From Empedobacter sedimenti (lineage in GTDB: Bacteria > Bacteroidota > Bacteroidia > Flavobacteriales > Weeksellaceae): a stretch of 64,000 nucleotides of DNA. How positions within the stretch are numbered: the stretch's first letter is position 1; the number at the start of each line of letters is the position of its first letter. The stretch is from NCBI RefSeq assembly GCF_030005555.1, contig NZ_JASCQG010000009.1, positions 62,001-126,000 on the forward strand, in the 5' to 3' direction. Positions 17,331 through 26,032 of this stretch are shown in pieces. Both the position numbers and the translations under genes were made by a program. The notes beneath the pieces are model-generated. The model was not told the DNA's origin. It searched no databases and saw only the letters and a program-made list of their open reading frames with translations.

Positions 17331-18749
17331 TTGTATAAAAAGCTTTTTAGTGAGACCATTATCTACGGTATTGGCTCTATTTTGCCGAGGGTAATTATTT
17401 TAGCATTGAATTTTTTTATTATCAAGCAAGTTGATAATTCAGATTTTGCAATGTTTTCTCAATTATATTCTGCGGTTTCTTTCCTTAATGTCATTTTAAC
17501 ATTTGGTTTCGAAACAGCATTTTTCCGCTACGCAACCGAAGAAGGAATGTATCAAAAAGTGTTGAATACAGCTTTTTGGTTTATGGTAATGAGTTCTACT
17601 GCGATGCTCGTTTTGGTTTTTCTTTTTTTACAACCTTTGGCTGATTTTGCCAATTATAGCGATCATCCCGAATACTTGTTGTGGTTTGCGTGGATTGCGT
17701 TTTTTGATGCAATTTGTGTGATTCCTTTTGCAGTTCTACGTTTTAAAAATCGACCAATATTATATACAGCAATTCGCGTAATTCAGAATGTTTTTCAAGC
17801 AGTTTTGACAATTGGTTTGTTGTATTATGTTTCGAAAGATTTTATGCTAAGTTTAGGTTTCGATAATGCGATTTCCTATCCATTTATTGCGAATTTATTA
17901 GCGAGTATTTTAGGTTTTGTATTGTTAATAGGCGTTGTACGCCATGTTCAATTCAAATTTGATCAACCTCTTTTCAAGCAAATGTTTTTGTACGGATATC
18001 CGATTATGATTGCTGGTTTGGGTTATATTTTGAATGAAAATTTCGATAAATTAGTTCAACGACAATTAATAGATCCAGCAGCAGCGGGTTCTTATGGCGC
18101 TTGTTACAAATTAGCAACATTGATGACGCTTTTCGTAACAGCTTATCGAATGGGTATAGAACCATTTTTCTTTAAAGTTGCCAAAAAAGGAGATGCAAAA
18201 CAGACGTATGCGAATATTCTGTTCTTTTTCAGTATCATTTGTAATATTGTGATTCTTGGAATTTTAGCAAATATAGATTGGATTAAGAAAATATTTGTTC
18301 CAAATTCAACGTATTGGAATGCTTTAGATATTGTTCCAATTATTTTAATTGCGAATTTATTTTTCGGAATTTATTACAACCTTTCAACTTGGTACAAAGT
18401 AACGGATAGAACAAGTATCGGAACTATAATTTCATTGGTTGGTGGTGCAATTACTATTATTTTGAATGTTTTTTTATTGCCAAAATATGGTTTTATGGTC
18501 TCTGCTTGGACAACTTTATTAGCGTATGGTGTAATGATGGTGATTTCGTACATTTGGGGGCAGAAAGTTTATCCAATTCCATATAAAGTGAATAAAATTC
18601 TATTGTATATGGGAATTGCAATTGCTTTAGCATGTACAAATTATTATATGCTCGATTCTAATTTAATAATTGGCAATCTAATACTTATCGTGTACATTGC
18701 GTTTATTGCGTTTGCGGAAAAAAATACACTTAAAAAACTAAGAAAATAA
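17331..18749 (+). CDS. Oligosaccharide / polysaccharide flippase family protein
   Basis: A 472-residue polytopic membrane protein with about 12-14 hydrophobic segments over its whole length, of the MATE-like MVF/polysaccharide-transport superfamily. These proteins move lipid-linked oligosaccharides across the inner membrane for surface-glycan assembly. The start is a TTG at 17331, giving [15 protein letters not shown], which matches the usual beginning of this family; the first in-frame ATG is about forty codons later and would remove the first membrane segment. The reading frame is open somewhat upstream without an ATG. dut begins two bases after its stop codon. The transported lipid-linked glycan cannot be told. 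Confidence 0.87.
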   Translation: MYKKLFSETIIYGIGSILPRVIILALNFFIIKQVDNSDFAMFSQLYSAVSFLNVILTFGFETAFFRYATEEGMYQKVLNTAFWFMVMSSTAMLVLVFLFLQPLADFANYSDHPEYLLWFAWIAFFDAICVIPFAVLRFKNRPILYTAIRVIQNVFQAVLTIGLLYYVSKDFMLSLGFDNAISYPFIANLLASILGFVLLIGVVRHVQFKFDQPLFKQMFLYGYPIMIAGLGYILNENFDKLVQRQLIDPAAAGSYGACYKLATLMTLFVTAYRMGIEPFFFKVAKKGDAKQTYANILFFFSIICNIVILGILANIDWIKKIFVPNSTYWNALDIVPIILIANLFFGIYYNLSTWYKVTDRTSIGTIISLVGGAITIILNVFLLPKYGFMVSAWTTLLAYGVMMVISYIWGQKVYPIPYKVNKILLYMGIAIALACTNYYMLDSNLIIGNLILIVYIAFIAFAEKNTLKKLRK

Positions 18750-18751
18750 AG

Positions 18752-19186
18752 ATGAAAGTAAAAGTTATCAATATCTCGAAACACGCTTTACCAGAATATA
18801 AAACAGCTTTATCGGCTGGAATGGATTTAACGGCTAACATTGATGCACCAATTGAATTAAAACCTTTGGAAAGAAGATTAATTCCAACAGGATTGAGTAT
18901 CGAATTACCAGCAGGTTACGAAGCGCAAGTTCGCCCTCGTAGTGGAATGGCGTTAAAATATGGTTTAACTTGTTTGAATTCTCCTGGTACAATCGACGCT
19001 GATTATCGTGGAGAAATCGGTGTTATTTTAGCAAATGTTTCTAACGAAGCAGTGACAATCAACGACGGTGAACGTATTGCACAATTAGTGATTGCGAAAC
19101 ACGAAACTGTTGAGTGGGAAGAATCAAACGCTTTAAATGAAACTGAACGCGGAGCTGGAGGTTTCGGAAGTACAGGAAAACAATAA
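18752..19186 (+). CDS. dut: dUTP diphosphatase
   Basis: A trimeric cytoplasmic enzyme hydrolysing dUTP to dUMP and pyrophosphate, which keeps uracil out of DNA and supplies dTMP synthesis. All five dUTPase motifs can be read in 144 residues: [38 protein letters not shown] and the C-terminal GAGGFGSTG that closes over the active site. It starts two bases after the flippase gene and is followed by a 129-bp gap holding a repeat (19194-19254). Confidence 0.97.
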   Translation: MKVKVINISKHALPEYKTALSAGMDLTANIDAPIELKPLERRLIPTGLSIELPAGYEAQVRPRSGMALKYGLTCLNSPGTIDADYRGEIGVILANVSNEAVTINDGERIAQLVIAKHETVEWEESNALNETERGAGGFGSTGKQ

Positions 19187-19193
19187 TTTTTTT

Positions 19194-19254
19194 GTCATTC
19201 TGATTTGAGTTCAAGAAGATATTTAAGTGTCATTCTGAGCCTGTCGAAGAATCT
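19194..19254. repeat. Two copies of a GTCATTCTGA intergenic repeat
   Basis: Two head-to-tail copies, 35 bp apart, begin with GTCATTCTGA (19194 and 19229). The second is the fuller form, continuing GCCTGTCGAAGAATCT. This type of sequence recurs between genes in many Bacteroidota genomes (recollection, not verified here). No hairpin or T-run suggests a terminator. Confidence 0.6.
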
Positions 19255-19315
19255 AAAAAATGAATTAATCCAATTATAAAATATCAATCTAACAAAAAAT
19301 ATTTTTAGAAATAAA

Positions 19316-20338
19316 ATGAAAATTATTATCCCAATGGCAGGACGTGGTTCACGTTTACGCCCTCATACATTAACAACACCAAAACCATTAATCCCTATTG
19401 CCGGAAAACCAATCGTACATCGTTTGGTAGAAGATATTGCAAAAGTTTGTTCAGAAAAAATTGACGAAATTGCTTTTGTAATTGGTGATTTTGGCGCTGA
19501 GGTTGAAGCTGATTTAATTGCAATTGCAGAGAAATTAGGAGCAAAAGGAACAATTTGTCATCAGTTAGAGCCGCTTGGAACAGCACATTCTATTTGGATG
19601 GCGAAAGAAGCTTTGGACGGACCAACGGTTGTGGCGTATGCAGATACATTATTTCGTGCAGATTTCAAATTAGATATGGAATCGGATGGCGTTGTTTGGG
19701 TAAAACAAGTCGAAAATCCTTCGGCTTTTGGTGTAGTGAAATTAGATGATAACAATGTTATTACAGATTTCGTTGAAAAACCAAAAGAATTTGTATCGGA
19801 TTTAGCAATTATCGGGATTTACTTTTTCCGTGATGGACAAAAGCTATATAAAGAAATTGAATATTTATTGGAGAATGATATTCAAAAAGGAGGTGAATAT
19901 CAATTGACAGATGCATTAGAAAATATGCGTGCTGCAGGTGATAAATTTACGCTTGGAAAAGTGGACGAATGGATGGACTGTGGTAACAAAGCGGTTACAG
20001 TTGATACCAATACACGTGTGTTGAATTTAGATAAAGAAGATTTTAAAACGATTTCTTCTTCTGCAAAAATTGACAATTCATTAATCATCGAGCCATGTTT
20101 TATTGGAGAAAATGTTGTGATTAAAAATTCGAAAATTGGACCTTTTGTTTCATTAGGAAATGGAACGGTTGTTGAAAACTCGAATATTGATAACAGTTTG
20201 ATTCAAGAAAATTCAATCATCAGTAATGCAAATCTTACAGATACAATGATAGGAAATAATGCCAAATATTATGGTGTTTCGCGCAGTATCAGTTTAGGAG
20301 ATTACTCAGAATTGGATTTTAAATCTCACGAAGCTTAA
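19316..20338 (+). CDS. Sugar-phosphate nucleotidyltransferase with left-handed beta-helix
   Basis: A 340-residue cytoplasmic enzyme expected to make an NDP-sugar from NTP and a sugar-1-phosphate. The N-terminal NTP-transferase domain (residues 1-230) has the signature MAGRGSRLRPHTLTTPKPL, then GTAHSIWMA, the metal-binding AYADTLF and VEKPKEFVSDLAIIGIY. The C-terminal part (about 245-325) is built of hexapeptide repeats (IDNSLIIEPCFIGENVVI, KIGPFVSLGNGTVVENS), the left-handed parallel beta-helix of GlmU-like enzymes. No acetyltransferase extension is present. Substrate cannot be assigned. The DUF4292 lipoprotein gene follows after six bases. Confidence 0.88.
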   Translation: MKIIIPMAGRGSRLRPHTLTTPKPLIPIAGKPIVHRLVEDIAKVCSEKIDEIAFVIGDFGAEVEADLIAIAEKLGAKGTICHQLEPLGTAHSIWMAKEALDGPTVVAYADTLFRADFKLDMESDGVVWVKQVENPSAFGVVKLDDNNVITDFVEKPKEFVSDLAIIGIYFFRDGQKLYKEIEYLLENDIQKGGEYQLTDALENMRAAGDKFTLGKVDEWMDCGNKAVTVDTNTRVLNLDKEDFKTISSSAKIDNSLIIEPCFIGENVVIKNSKIGPFVSLGNGTVVENSNIDNSLIQENSIISNANLTDTMIGNNAKYYGVSRSISLGDYSELDFKSHEA

Positions 20339-20344
20339 TAAATT

Positions 20345-21136
20345 ATGATCAAGAAATTAACGTATATCTTTTGTTTAGGAGTTCTTACAACAGCTTGTAA
20401 TACTCAGAAAGTAGTAAAAGTTGATAAAAATAGTAATACTGAAGTTGTATCAGCTTCAGCAAAGATTATTCAGCAAACCTTGTCAAAAAAGTCATCATTC
20501 AAAGATTTAACGATCAAAGCGAAAGTGACAGCAGATTTGGGTGATGCAAATGCTACTATTGCTGTAAAAAACGGAAAACAGATATGGGTTAATGCAACGA
20601 AATTTGGACTTACAGGAGCTCGCGCCTTAATTACGCCAAATGGTTTTTCGGCTTACGAAAAAATCGGTGGAACGTATTATGAGGGAGATTTTTCTATCGC
20701 AAATAAATTATTGAAAGTTGATTTTATCGATTATCAAAAATTACAAAATTTGATGTTAGGAAAAGTTTTTGTTGATCTAAATCCTGCAGATTATACAGCG
20801 AATTTTACAAATAATCAATATACGGTTACTTATAATAAAAATCAATCAATTTCAACTTCTCCAAAAGAAGGCGAATACATACAAACATATGTTTTTGATA
20901 ATGGTTTTCGATTAAAAGAAGCGCATTTAAAAGATCCAAAACGTATGATGGAAGTAGATTTGACATATAGTAATTGGGTAACAGCTGGAGCAGAGGAATT
21001 TCCTAAAAATGTTAAAATTATTATAAAAGAGAAAAAAACGCGTCAAATAGACTTGGAATATAATAGTTTTACGTTTCAAGAAACGAATACACCTTTCTCA
21101 ATTCCAGATGGGTATAAGAAAAAAGAAATAAAATAA
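20345..21136 (+). CDS. DUF4292 lipoprotein
   Basis: A 263-residue lipoprotein with lipobox TTAC (Cys at about residue 18). The mature protein shows the Bacteroidota DUF4292 pattern: FKDLTIKAKVTADLGDANATIAVKNGKQIWVNATKFGLTGARA (shown in overlapping parts: DLTIKAKV, IWVNATKFGLTGARALI) and VFVDLNPADY. The fold resembles LolA/LolB-like lipoprotein carriers, so a role in envelope assembly is plausible but unproven. Its stop codon shares one base with the ATG of the following EnvC-like gene, an arrangement I recall as common in Flavobacteriia; translational coupling is likely. Confidence 0.85.
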   Translation: MIKKLTYIFCLGVLTTACNTQKVVKVDKNSNTEVVSASAKIIQQTLSKKSSFKDLTIKAKVTADLGDANATIAVKNGKQIWVNATKFGLTGARALITPNGFSAYEKIGGTYYEGDFSIANKLLKVDFIDYQKLQNLMLGKVFVDLNPADYTANFTNNQYTVTYNKNQSISTSPKEGEYIQTYVFDNGFRLKEAHLKDPKRMMEVDLTYSNWVTAGAEEFPKNVKIIIKEKKTRQIDLEYNSFTFQETNTPFSIPDGYKKKEIK

Positions 21137-22803
21137 TGAAGTTTGTTTTATCAACCATATTTTTAACGTTGTCATTGGCTGTGTTTGCGCAAGTTCCGTA
21201 TAATAAAACGAACTTACAAAAACAGAATGCTCAGCTTAAAAAAGAGATTTTAAACTTAAACAAACAATTACAGGAGAATCAAAAAAACTCGAAGTTAAAT
21301 GTTGATTATGTACAGAATTTGTCTAAAAAAATACAAGTTCAGACAAAATTGGTTGGCAATTTAAGTAAAGAGAAAAGATTCATCGAAGACGAAATTTATT
21401 TAACTCAATTAGAGATTAATAAACTTTCGCGCGAGTTGGTGGAATTAAAAAAAGACTACAAACAGGTTTTAGTTAGAGCTTACAAAAATAAATCTGTCGA
21501 AAATAAATTGCTTTTTGTGCTTTCTTCTAAAAGTTTAGGAGAAGCTTATCGTCGTATCAAATACTTAGAAAAATATTCGGCTTTTCAATTAGGACAAGCG
21601 AATGAGATTATTGGTAAACAAACTGATATTCAGACTAAAAAAGCGAAGAAAGAAAGAGCTAAACAAGACAAGGATAAAGTACTTTCTCAGCAAGTGCTAT
21701 TTTCTCAAAATTTAGAAAAAGAACGTCTAACAAAGGAAAAAGCTGTTGAGGAATTCCGAAAAAATGAAGGCGTTATTGCGGCTGAAATTAATGCGAAAGA
21801 AGCTCAACAACGCCAAATTGATGCACAAATTAAAGCAATTATTGAAGAAGAAATTCGTCAAGCGAAGATTCGTGCAGAGAAAGATTTGAAAGATTGGAAT
21901 GAAGCTAAACGTGGAAATACAATTGCTGCTTATAACGAGTATTTAAGAGATAACCCGAAAGGAGATTATGCGAAGTCTGCTAAAACAGCTATCTTACGTA
22001 TCGAAAATGATGCAAAAGCTTGGAATATTGCACGTTCGGCGCATACAAAACAAGCGTATCAATCATATTTAAATCATCATCCAACTGGTAGCTTCGTATC
22101 AACTGCAAAAACAGAAGTTTCTAAATTTGAGCAATTAGAAAGAGAAGCTGAAGCAGAACGTCAGCGTATTATTGCGCAACGTAAAGCTGAAGAAGAGGCT
22201 AGATTAAAAGCTCAGAAAGAAGACGATGCACGTAAGATTGCTGCTGCGAAAGCTGAAGCAGAACGTAAAGCAAAAATAGAAGCAGAACAAAAAGTTGTAA
22301 CTAAAGTTCCAGAAAAAGAACGTGTTGTAAAAGTAGATGCTGTAAAACCATCTGTAACGCATGCAGAACGTCCAGATTCTGATGGAATTTCAGGAGAGTT
22401 TTCATCAAATAAAGGGCGCTTACCTTGGCCAGTAGATAAAGGAACTGTTGTAAGTAGATTTGGTTCTAACTCGCATCCAGTCTTATCAAATATTACTACT
22501 CAGAATAGTGGTGTTGATATTTCAACTTACAAAGGAGCTCAAGCACGAGCTGTATACGAAGGTGTCGTACAAGCTGTAATGAGTGTTTCAGGAAATGGTA
22601 AATCAGTGTTAGTAAGACATGGTTCATACTATTCAGTTTATACAAACTTATCAAGTGTAAGTGTTTCTAAAGGAGATGATGTTAAAAGAGGTCAATCATT
22701 AGGAACTGTTTATACAAGTGGTGATGGAGAGACAGTCATGAATTTCCAAGTTTGGAGTGGAACATCGAAACAAAATCCTGCCCTTTGGGTAGCAGGAATG
22801 TGA
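21136..22803 (+). CDS. EnvC-like murein-hydrolase activator with degenerate M23 domain
   Basis: A 555-residue periplasmic protein. A signal peptide (about 1-19) is followed by a long coiled coil (about 25-250) of EnvC type. Next come two copies of a roughly 41-residue repeat (about 250-330; AAYNEYLRDNPKG and QAYQSYLNHHPTG), a second charged helix (about 330-395), and a LytM/M23 domain (about 428-555). In that domain the zinc-site positions are altered: the usual HxGxD region reads NSGVD, the YxHL position reads YTNL, and the HxHFE position reads MNFQV. The domain should therefore not bind zinc or cleave murein. As with EnvC, it probably activates amidases at division. Coupled to the DUF4292 gene by a one-base overlap. 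Confidence 0.88.
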   Translation: MKFVLSTIFLTLSLAVFAQVPYNKTNLQKQNAQLKKEILNLNKQLQENQKNSKLNVDYVQNLSKKIQVQTKLVGNLSKEKRFIEDEIYLTQLEINKLSRELVELKKDYKQVLVRAYKNKSVENKLLFVLSSKSLGEAYRRIKYLEKYSAFQLGQANEIIGKQTDIQTKKAKKERAKQDKDKVLSQQVLFSQNLEKERLTKEKAVEEFRKNEGVIAAEINAKEAQQRQIDAQIKAIIEEEIRQAKIRAEKDLKDWNEAKRGNTIAAYNEYLRDNPKGDYAKSAKTAILRIENDAKAWNIARSAHTKQAYQSYLNHHPTGSFVSTAKTEVSKFEQLEREAEAERQRIIAQRKAEEEARLKAQKEDDARKIAAAKAEAERKAKIEAEQKVVTKVPEKERVVKVDAVKPSVTHAERPDSDGISGEFSSNKGRLPWPVDKGTVVSRFGSNSHPVLSNITTQNSGVDISTYKGAQARAVYEGVVQAVMSVSGNGKSVLVRHGSYYSVYTNLSSVSVSKGDDVKRGQSLGTVYTSGDGETVMNFQVWSGTSKQNPALWVAGM

Positions 22804-22814
22804 TAAATAAATAA

Positions 22815-22822
22815 TATATTTG
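22815..22822 (+). promoter_or_regulatory. Promoter -7 element for tatA
   Basis: TATATTTG fits TAnnTTTG and ends 18 bases before the tatA ATG, giving tatA its own promoter downstream of the EnvC-like gene. Confidence 0.55.
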
Positions 22823-22840
22823 CATTAAAATCAATTCAGT

Positions 22841-23023
22841 ATGGGATTAGGCGGAAAAGAATGGATCGTAATCGTACTTGTTGTGTTATTATTATTCGGA
22901 GGGAAGAAAATTCCTGAATTAATGAGAGGATTAGGTTCGGGTTTAAACGAATTTAAGAAAGCAACAAAAGACGAAAACAAAACAGAAGCTACAGATACAA
23001 CTTCTGAGAAAAAAGAAAATTAA
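22841..23023 (+). CDS. tatA: Twin-arginine translocase subunit TatA/E
   Basis: A 60-residue inner-membrane protein of the Tat export system, which moves folded proteins across the membrane. One transmembrane helix ([19 protein letters not shown], residues about 7-25) is followed by the conserved [23 protein letters not shown] hinge and amphipathic helix (given by its parts FGGKKIPEL and GLNEFKKA) and a short charged tail. This is the TatA/E pattern. tatC is not in the window. The glycosylasparaginase at 50654-51649 has a twin-arginine signal and is a likely client. It ends at its own terminator. Confidence 0.95.
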   Translation: MGLGGKEWIVIVLVVLLLFGGKKIPELMRGLGSGLNEFKKATKDENKTEATDTTSEKKEN

Positions 23024-23045
23024 AATTATTTTTAATTCAATAAAC

Positions 23046-23085
23046 AAGCATTGTAATTGTATGTTCAACTACAATGCTTTTATTT
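23046..23085 (+). terminator. Terminator of tatA
   Basis: A 10-bp stem (23046-23055 with 23070-23079, 14-base loop) followed by a T-rich tail, 22 bases after tatA. An ATG at 23074 lies inside it, which argues for the later start of the DUF4254 gene. Confidence 0.75.
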
Positions 23086-23103
23086 TATAAACAAACACAA
23101 AAC

Positions 23104-23715
23104 ATGAAATTTACAGATAAAGCTTGGTCAATTTTTAATCAAAGTATTAATGATTATCACCAATATGATGATGTAAATCGTCAAATCGAGAATCCTTATA
23201 GCGAAGAAGATTTAATTTCGCACCTATTGTACAAGAAAAATTGGATTGATACAGTTCAGTGGCATTTAGAAGACATTATTCGTGATCCACAAATTGATCC
23301 AGTTGAAGCCTTAAAATTGAAGCGTTGGATTGATAAATCAAACCAAGAACGTACAGATATGGTAGAATATGTGGATAGCTGGTTTTTACAACAATATGCT
23401 AATGTTGAGGTAAAAGAAGACGCTAAGTATAACACAGAATCTCCGGCTTGGGCAATTGACCGTTTTTCTATTTTGTCGCTTAAGGTTTACCACATGAAGC
23501 AAGAAGCGGAACGTACAGATGCAACAGCAGAACACAAAGCTGCTTGTCAAGCAAAATTGGATGTTTTGAATCAACAACATCAAGATTTATCTATAGCTGT
23601 TGAAGAATTATTATCAGATTTTGAGAATGGTGACAAATACATGAAAGTGTATAAACAAATGAAAATGTATAATGACGAGGATTTGAATCCTGTTCTATAT
23701 GCAAACAAGAAATAA
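23104..23715 (+). CDS. DUF4254 domain protein
   Basis: A 203-residue cytoplasmic, mostly helical protein belonging to the Bacteroidota DUF4254 family. It begins MKFTDKAWSIFNQSINDYH and contains the family block LLYKKNWIDTVQWHLEDIIRD. No catalytic motif is evident. The ATG at 23104 is preferred over that at 23074 because the latter lies in the tatA terminator and adds ten residues absent from family members as I recall them. In related genomes the gene is often followed by a glycosyltransferase; here it is followed instead by a terminator and a GH89 gene. Function unknown. Confidence 0.82.
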   Translation: MKFTDKAWSIFNQSINDYHQYDDVNRQIENPYSEEDLISHLLYKKNWIDTVQWHLEDIIRDPQIDPVEALKLKRWIDKSNQERTDMVEYVDSWFLQQYANVEVKEDAKYNTESPAWAIDRFSILSLKVYHMKQEAERTDATAEHKAACQAKLDVLNQQHQDLSIAVEELLSDFENGDKYMKVYKQMKMYNDEDLNPVLYANKK

Positions 23716-23741
23716 TTTTCTTTAAAAAATACAATATATAG

Positions 23742-23772
23742 AAAACTCATCTTTTTTAAGGTGAGTTTTTTT
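23742..23772 (+). terminator. Terminator of the DUF4254 gene
   Basis: A 12-bp stem with one G-U pair (23742-23753 with 23758-23769) followed by a T-run on the plus strand. Confidence 0.8.
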
Positions 23773-23814
23773 TATTAAAAAAAAATGTTAATTTCATCTA
23801 ATCAAAACATTAGA

Positions 23815-25962
23815 ATGAAAAATCTGAAATTTATTACTTGCTTTACCTTATTTATTTTCGGTATTCAACTTAACGCACAGTATTCTGCTGTAAAAGAATT
23901 AGCCACAAGACAATTTCCATGGTTAAAGAATAAAGTCTCATTAAAGGAGATTCCGAAAGAAAATAATGAAGATGTTTTCATTATCGAAACAAAGAAAGAT
24001 AAACTTTATATATCTGCATCGTCTACAAGTGCAGCTTCTCGTGGATTAGATTGGTATGTAAAACATGTCGCTAATCAAAGTATTTCGCATATGGGTGATA
24101 ATGTTAAAAATCTTAAAAAATTACCTGAAGTTACACAACCTATAAAAAAGAAATCATTTGTACCTTATCGTTATGCGTTAAACTATTGTACAATCAATTA
24201 CTCATTTAGTTTTTATACATGGGACGAGTGGGAAAAAGAATTGGATTGGATGGCTTTAAATGGTGTAAATATTATGTTAGCACCAGTTGGTACAGAAAAA
24301 GTTTGGTACAATACGTTAATCAAATTAGGTTATACAGATCAAGAAGCGAAAGCTATTATTCCTGGACCAGCTTTTACAGCTTGGTGGTTAATGGGGAATC
24401 TTGAAGGTTGGGGCGGACCTGTTAGTAATCAATTAATAGATCAACAAGCAGAATTACAAAAAAAGATTCTTAAACGAATGAAAGATTTAGGAATCGAGCC
24501 TATTTTACAAGGTTTTTACGGAATGGTTCCTCATGATTTAAATAAGAAAGAAGGTTTTAAAGATGCTCCAGTTATTGATCAAGGTAAATGGGTATTTACA
24601 GAATTTACGCGTCCAGCAATTTTAGTTCCGACAAGTTCTCACTTTTCTAAAGTAGCCGATATTTATTACGATGAAATGAAGAAATTATACGGAAACGATA
24701 TCAAATATTTTGGAGGTGAGCCTTTTCATGAAGGAGGTAAAACGAAAGGCGTAAACGTGCCTGAAGTAGCTAAGCATGTACAGGAAACGATGCAAAAAAA
24801 CTATCCAAATTCTACTTGGGTTTTACAAGGTTGGCAGAGTAATCCTTCGGACGATATCCTGAAAGGATTAAAAAAAGAGAATACACTAATCATTGAATTA
24901 TTTGGAGAAAATACAGACAATTGGTACAATAGAAAAGGATATAACGGAACAAGTTTTATTTGGTCTAACGTAAGTAATTTTGGTGAAAAGAACGGTTTAT
25001 ACGGAAAATTACAACGTTTTATAGACGAGGTTTATCGTGCAAAAAATTCTGAATATGGACAATATTTAAAAGGTGTCGGAATTATTCCGGAAGGTATAAT
25101 TAATAATCCTGTTGCATACGATTTGATGCTAGACATGGCTTGGCAAGAAGATAAACCAAATCTTGATGAATGGTTAAAAGCATACACAGTTTACCGTTAC
25201 GGAAAAGAAAATCAACAAATTATTAATGCTTGGAAAGAGTTTGCTCAAACAGTTTATTCAAGTCCAGAAGTTTATCAAGAAGGACCTTCAGAAACAATTT
25301 ACGCAGCACGTCCTTCACTTAGCGTAAATCCAGTTTCGTCTTGGGGAACAAGAAAGAGAAATTATGATATTAAACGTTTCAAAAACGCGGTCAAAATTTT
25401 TGTTCAAGCTGATGATCAATTCAAAGATGTAGAGACATATCAAACAGATAAAATAGATTTTCTACGCCAAGTTTGGTCAGATAAAGGAGATGACGCTTAT
25501 GCACGTTTAGTATCGACAATTAATTACCAAGATAAAGAGAGAATAAAGAATGCAGGAAACGCATTTATAGATATGGTAAAAACTCAGGACGAATTGTTAG
25601 GAAACAATAAATTTTTCACTTTAAATCGTTGGTTAGATGAAGCTACTGATTTTGGAAAAAATTTACCTGACGCTAAAAATGTAATGTACAATGCAAAAGG
25701 ACAAATTACATTTTGGGGACCAGATAATTTACCAAGAACAACATTGCGTGATTATGCACACAAAGATTGGAACGGACTGTTAGGATCGCTTTATTTGGAG
25801 CGTTGGAAAGTCTTTGTAGACAACTCTATCAATGGTAAAATCTCTAATCCAGAGGATTTTTATAAGATGGAAGTCGAATGGTCGAAGAAACCAGATTTGT
25901 ATCAACCAAAAAAATCAACTCCAGAAGAATTTAAAAAGCTTCAAACGAAGATTTTAGAATAA
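23815..25962 (+). CDS. Alpha-N-acetylglucosaminidase, GH89
   Basis: A 715-residue secreted glycoside hydrolase releasing terminal alpha-linked N-acetylglucosamine, as does human NAGLU. I chose the ATG at 23815, which gives a clear signal peptide ending LNAQ (about residue 22); an earlier ATG at 23785 adds ten polar residues. The N-terminal small domain (about 25-110) is followed by the catalytic domain with YRYALNYCTINYSFSFYTW, WEKELDWMALNGVNIMLAP, PGPAFTAWWLMGNLEGWGGP and YFGGEPFHEGG, all typical of GH89. A helical C-terminal domain completes it. There is no lipobox and no recognisable type-IX sorting domain, so it is probably periplasmic. Flanked by terminators; a single-gene unit. Likely use: mucin or glycoprotein glycans. 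Confidence 0.92.
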   Translation: MKNLKFITCFTLFIFGIQLNAQYSAVKELATRQFPWLKNKVSLKEIPKENNEDVFIIETKKDKLYISASSTSAASRGLDWYVKHVANQSISHMGDNVKNLKKLPEVTQPIKKKSFVPYRYALNYCTINYSFSFYTWDEWEKELDWMALNGVNIMLAPVGTEKVWYNTLIKLGYTDQEAKAIIPGPAFTAWWLMGNLEGWGGPVSNQLIDQQAELQKKILKRMKDLGIEPILQGFYGMVPHDLNKKEGFKDAPVIDQGKWVFTEFTRPAILVPTSSHFSKVADIYYDEMKKLYGNDIKYFGGEPFHEGGKTKGVNVPEVAKHVQETMQKNYPNSTWVLQGWQSNPSDDILKGLKKENTLIIELFGENTDNWYNRKGYNGTSFIWSNVSNFGEKNGLYGKLQRFIDEVYRAKNSEYGQYLKGVGIIPEGIINNPVAYDLMLDMAWQEDKPNLDEWLKAYTVYRYGKENQQIINAWKEFAQTVYSSPEVYQEGPSETIYAARPSLSVNPVSSWGTRKRNYDIKRFKNAVKIFVQADDQFKDVETYQTDKIDFLRQVWSDKGDDAYARLVSTINYQDKERIKNAGNAFIDMVKTQDELLGNNKFFTLNRWLDEATDFGKNLPDAKNVMYNAKGQITFWGPDNLPRTTLRDYAHKDWNGLLGSLYLERWKVFVDNSINGKISNPEDFYKMEVEWSKKPDLYQPKKSTPEEFKKLQTKILE

Positions 25963-25973
25963 TTATAAAGTTT

Positions 25974-26010
25974 AAAATTACCTCATATTGAAAAATATGA
26001 GGTAATTTTA
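25974..26010 (+). terminator. Terminator of the GH89 gene
   Basis: A 16-bp perfect stem (25974-25989 with 25994-26009, loop GAAA), 12 bases after the GH89 stop codon. The 3' arm ends in TTTT. Confidence 0.85.
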
Positions 26011-26032
26011 TAATTACTGTAAAATTTCACAC

